Source: Clostridiales bacterium (GTDB lineage Bacteria; Bacteroidota; Bacteroidia; Bacteroidales; Muribaculaceae). From it: DNA of 64,000 bases. The DNA is taken from assembly GCA_023666645.1 (NCBI GenBank), contig JAMPBP010000002.1, positions 1-64,000 of the forward strand, given 5' to 3'. The position numbers and the translations under genes were made by a program. Every line of letters starts with the position of its first letter. Position 1 is the first letter of the stretch. The notes beneath the pieces are model-generated. The model was not told the DNA's origin. It searched no databases and saw only the letters and a list, made by a program, of their open reading frames with translations. This document shows positions 63,046 through 64,000 of this stretch, piece by piece.

Positions 63046-64000
63046 ATGACAATGATGAAAGCAAAACACCTACTGTCAGTCATTACCCTCGTGCTGTCCT
63101 TGACGTCAGTGCCATGGAGTGTTATGGCCGCCGACAACATGACACGCATCTTCAACCCCCGCTTTGCCACCTTGCAGGTGTATGCAGGCGACAATGAGCT
63201 GAACGATGCAGTGCTGCGGCTCGACGACGATGACAGCCGGCTCACGATTGAATTTGACGAGCTTGCCGACGATGTCCGTTACATGCGCTACAGCATCACA
63301 CACTGCAATGCCGACTGGAAGCCTTCGACACTCGTGGAGAGCGAATATCTCGATGGCTTCAACGAGGGGCATATAGACCAATGGGCTTTTTCCCGGGCCA
63401 CCACTGTTCACTATGTGCACTACACAATCACGTTGCCCAACGACCAGATGAAGTTCACCGTTTCCGGCAACTATCTTCTCAAAGTGTGGGACGAGGGAGA
63501 CCCCGACCATCAGTTGCTGCAGGCCCGTTTCATGGTAAGCGAGCAGTCGGCGCTACTCTCGGGCAACGTGAGCTCCCGCACCGACATCGACTACAACGGT
63601 TCTCACCAACAACTGTCGCTACTTGTCGACGCGGGTAAAATCAACGTTCATGACGCCTTCAACGATTTCATTGTCACCATACGTCAGAACGACCGCGAGG
63701 ACAACGCGCGAACACTTATCCACCCCTTGCGGCTTCAGGGCGACAAGTTGGTATATGAGCACCAGCCACAACTTATATTTCCCGGCGGCAACGAGTACCG
63801 CAGGTTTGAGAATCTGTCGACACGACACACTGGAATGAACATAGCCGATGTGTCATTCCGCAGCCCATATTATCATGCCGACGTAGCCATCGACCTTCCA
63901 AGGGCAGGATCAACCTATCTCTATGACCAGACACAACACGGCGGTTATGTAGTGAGAGAGTATGACTCAGATGACTCCGACACCGAGGCCGACTACGTAG
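63046..64000 (+). CDS. DUF5103 / type IX secretion plug-like protein, partial
   Basis: An open frame of 318 codons that runs off the window end. The N-terminus is a signal peptide (VLSLTSVPWSVMAAD). The body matches DUF5103, the plug protein described for the type IX translocon: YMRYSITHCNADWKPSTL, then EYLDGFNEGHIDQWAFS and VHYVHYTITLPND. It would act at the outer membrane near the SprA-type channel or as an orphan paralogue in a species without full type IX secretion. The ATG at 63046 is used; 63052 and 63055 are alternatives. It follows ung by 14 bp. Confidence 0.85.
   Translation, partial: MTMMKAKHLLSVITLVLSLTSVPWSVMAADNMTRIFNPRFATLQVYAGDNELNDAVLRLDDDDSRLTIEFDELADDVRYMRYSITHCNADWKPSTLVESEYLDGFNEGHIDQWAFSRATTVHYVHYTITLPNDQMKFTVSGNYLLKVWDEGDPDHQLLQARFMVSEQSALLSGNVSSRTDIDYNGSHQQLSLLVDAGKINVHDAFNDFIVTIRQNDREDNARTLIHPLRLQGDKLVYEHQPQLIFPGGNEYRRFENLSTRHTGMNIADVSFRSPYYHADVAIDLPRAGSTYLYDQTQHGGYVVREYDSDDSDTEADYV

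Noticed and set aside
1..64000. CRISPR arrays, insertion sequences, prophage, rRNA
   Set aside because: No regular direct-repeat array, transposase, integrase, phage structural gene or rRNA stretch was seen on either strand.

Overview
The window reads as chromosome of a gut Bacteroidales bacterium, most likely a Muribaculaceae-type organism (inference from gene families, no search run). Signs are Bacteroidetes promoters (TTTG, 19-20 nt, TAnnTTTG), mostly absent Shine-Dalgarno sequences, DUF4493/PCMD surface lipoproteins, a type IX secretion plug-like protein at the right edge, Bacteroidetes-style outer-membrane barrels and a BioA-BioF-BioG/C-BioD biotin operon. There are no insertion sequences, CRISPR arrays or rRNA genes. 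One tRNA-Ser(CGA) is present.

Layout. 1-1.1 kb: tRNA-Ser beside a cloverleaf-like element that repeats the tRNA 3' end, then two truncated outer-membrane protein remnants that point away from each other. 1.1-7.5 kb: AlaX-type editing protein, LrgA/LrgB, a GntR-regulated ABC exporter, a Ca2+/Na+ antiporter and FucO, whose promoter holds a perfect inverted repeat between its two elements. 7.6-20.9 kb: a one-strand accessory island of thirteen genes plus one gene remnant. It holds an ECF-like sigma factor, an anti-sigma-like/C39-like/Ryr protein, a membrane Rossmann-Ryr protein, a stand-alone Ryr protein, a TIR-membrane-repeat protein, a PrsW protease, an M48 protease and several small proteins. 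21-28 kb: PIF1-like helicase, ABC-F ATPase, 5-formyl-THF cyclo-ligase, S41 protease, dCMP deaminase. 28-34 kb: three DUF4493 lipoproteins in one operon. 34-43 kb: SerC-SerA, RarA, a small membrane protein, a PstS-like lipoprotein, a TPR protein and a GH27 alpha-galactosidase. 43-47 kb: biotin operon. 47-53 kb: PepSY-like protein, short DXS, and a membrane polyferredoxin plus Tat-type aldo/keto reductase pair. 53-64 kb: RNase D-like exonuclease, prolyl oligopeptidase, lipoproteins, two metallo-beta-lactamase-fold hydrolases, acyl-CoA ligase, TlpA-like thioredoxin, small barrel protein, uracil-DNA glycosylase and the type IX plug-like protein cut by the window end.

The island is the main candidate for an undescribed system. 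Three of its proteins carry ryanodine-receptor (Ryr) domains. They are encoded with a TIR protein that keeps the glutamate typical of NAD-cleaving TIRs, and with a sigma/anti-sigma-like pair and a PrsW-type protease, a combination used elsewhere for membrane-stress signalling. A working model (inference) is an envelope- or phage-triggered switch in which a TIR product or another nucleotide is read by Ryr domains and transmitted to the sigma factor. Nothing in the sequence proves this.
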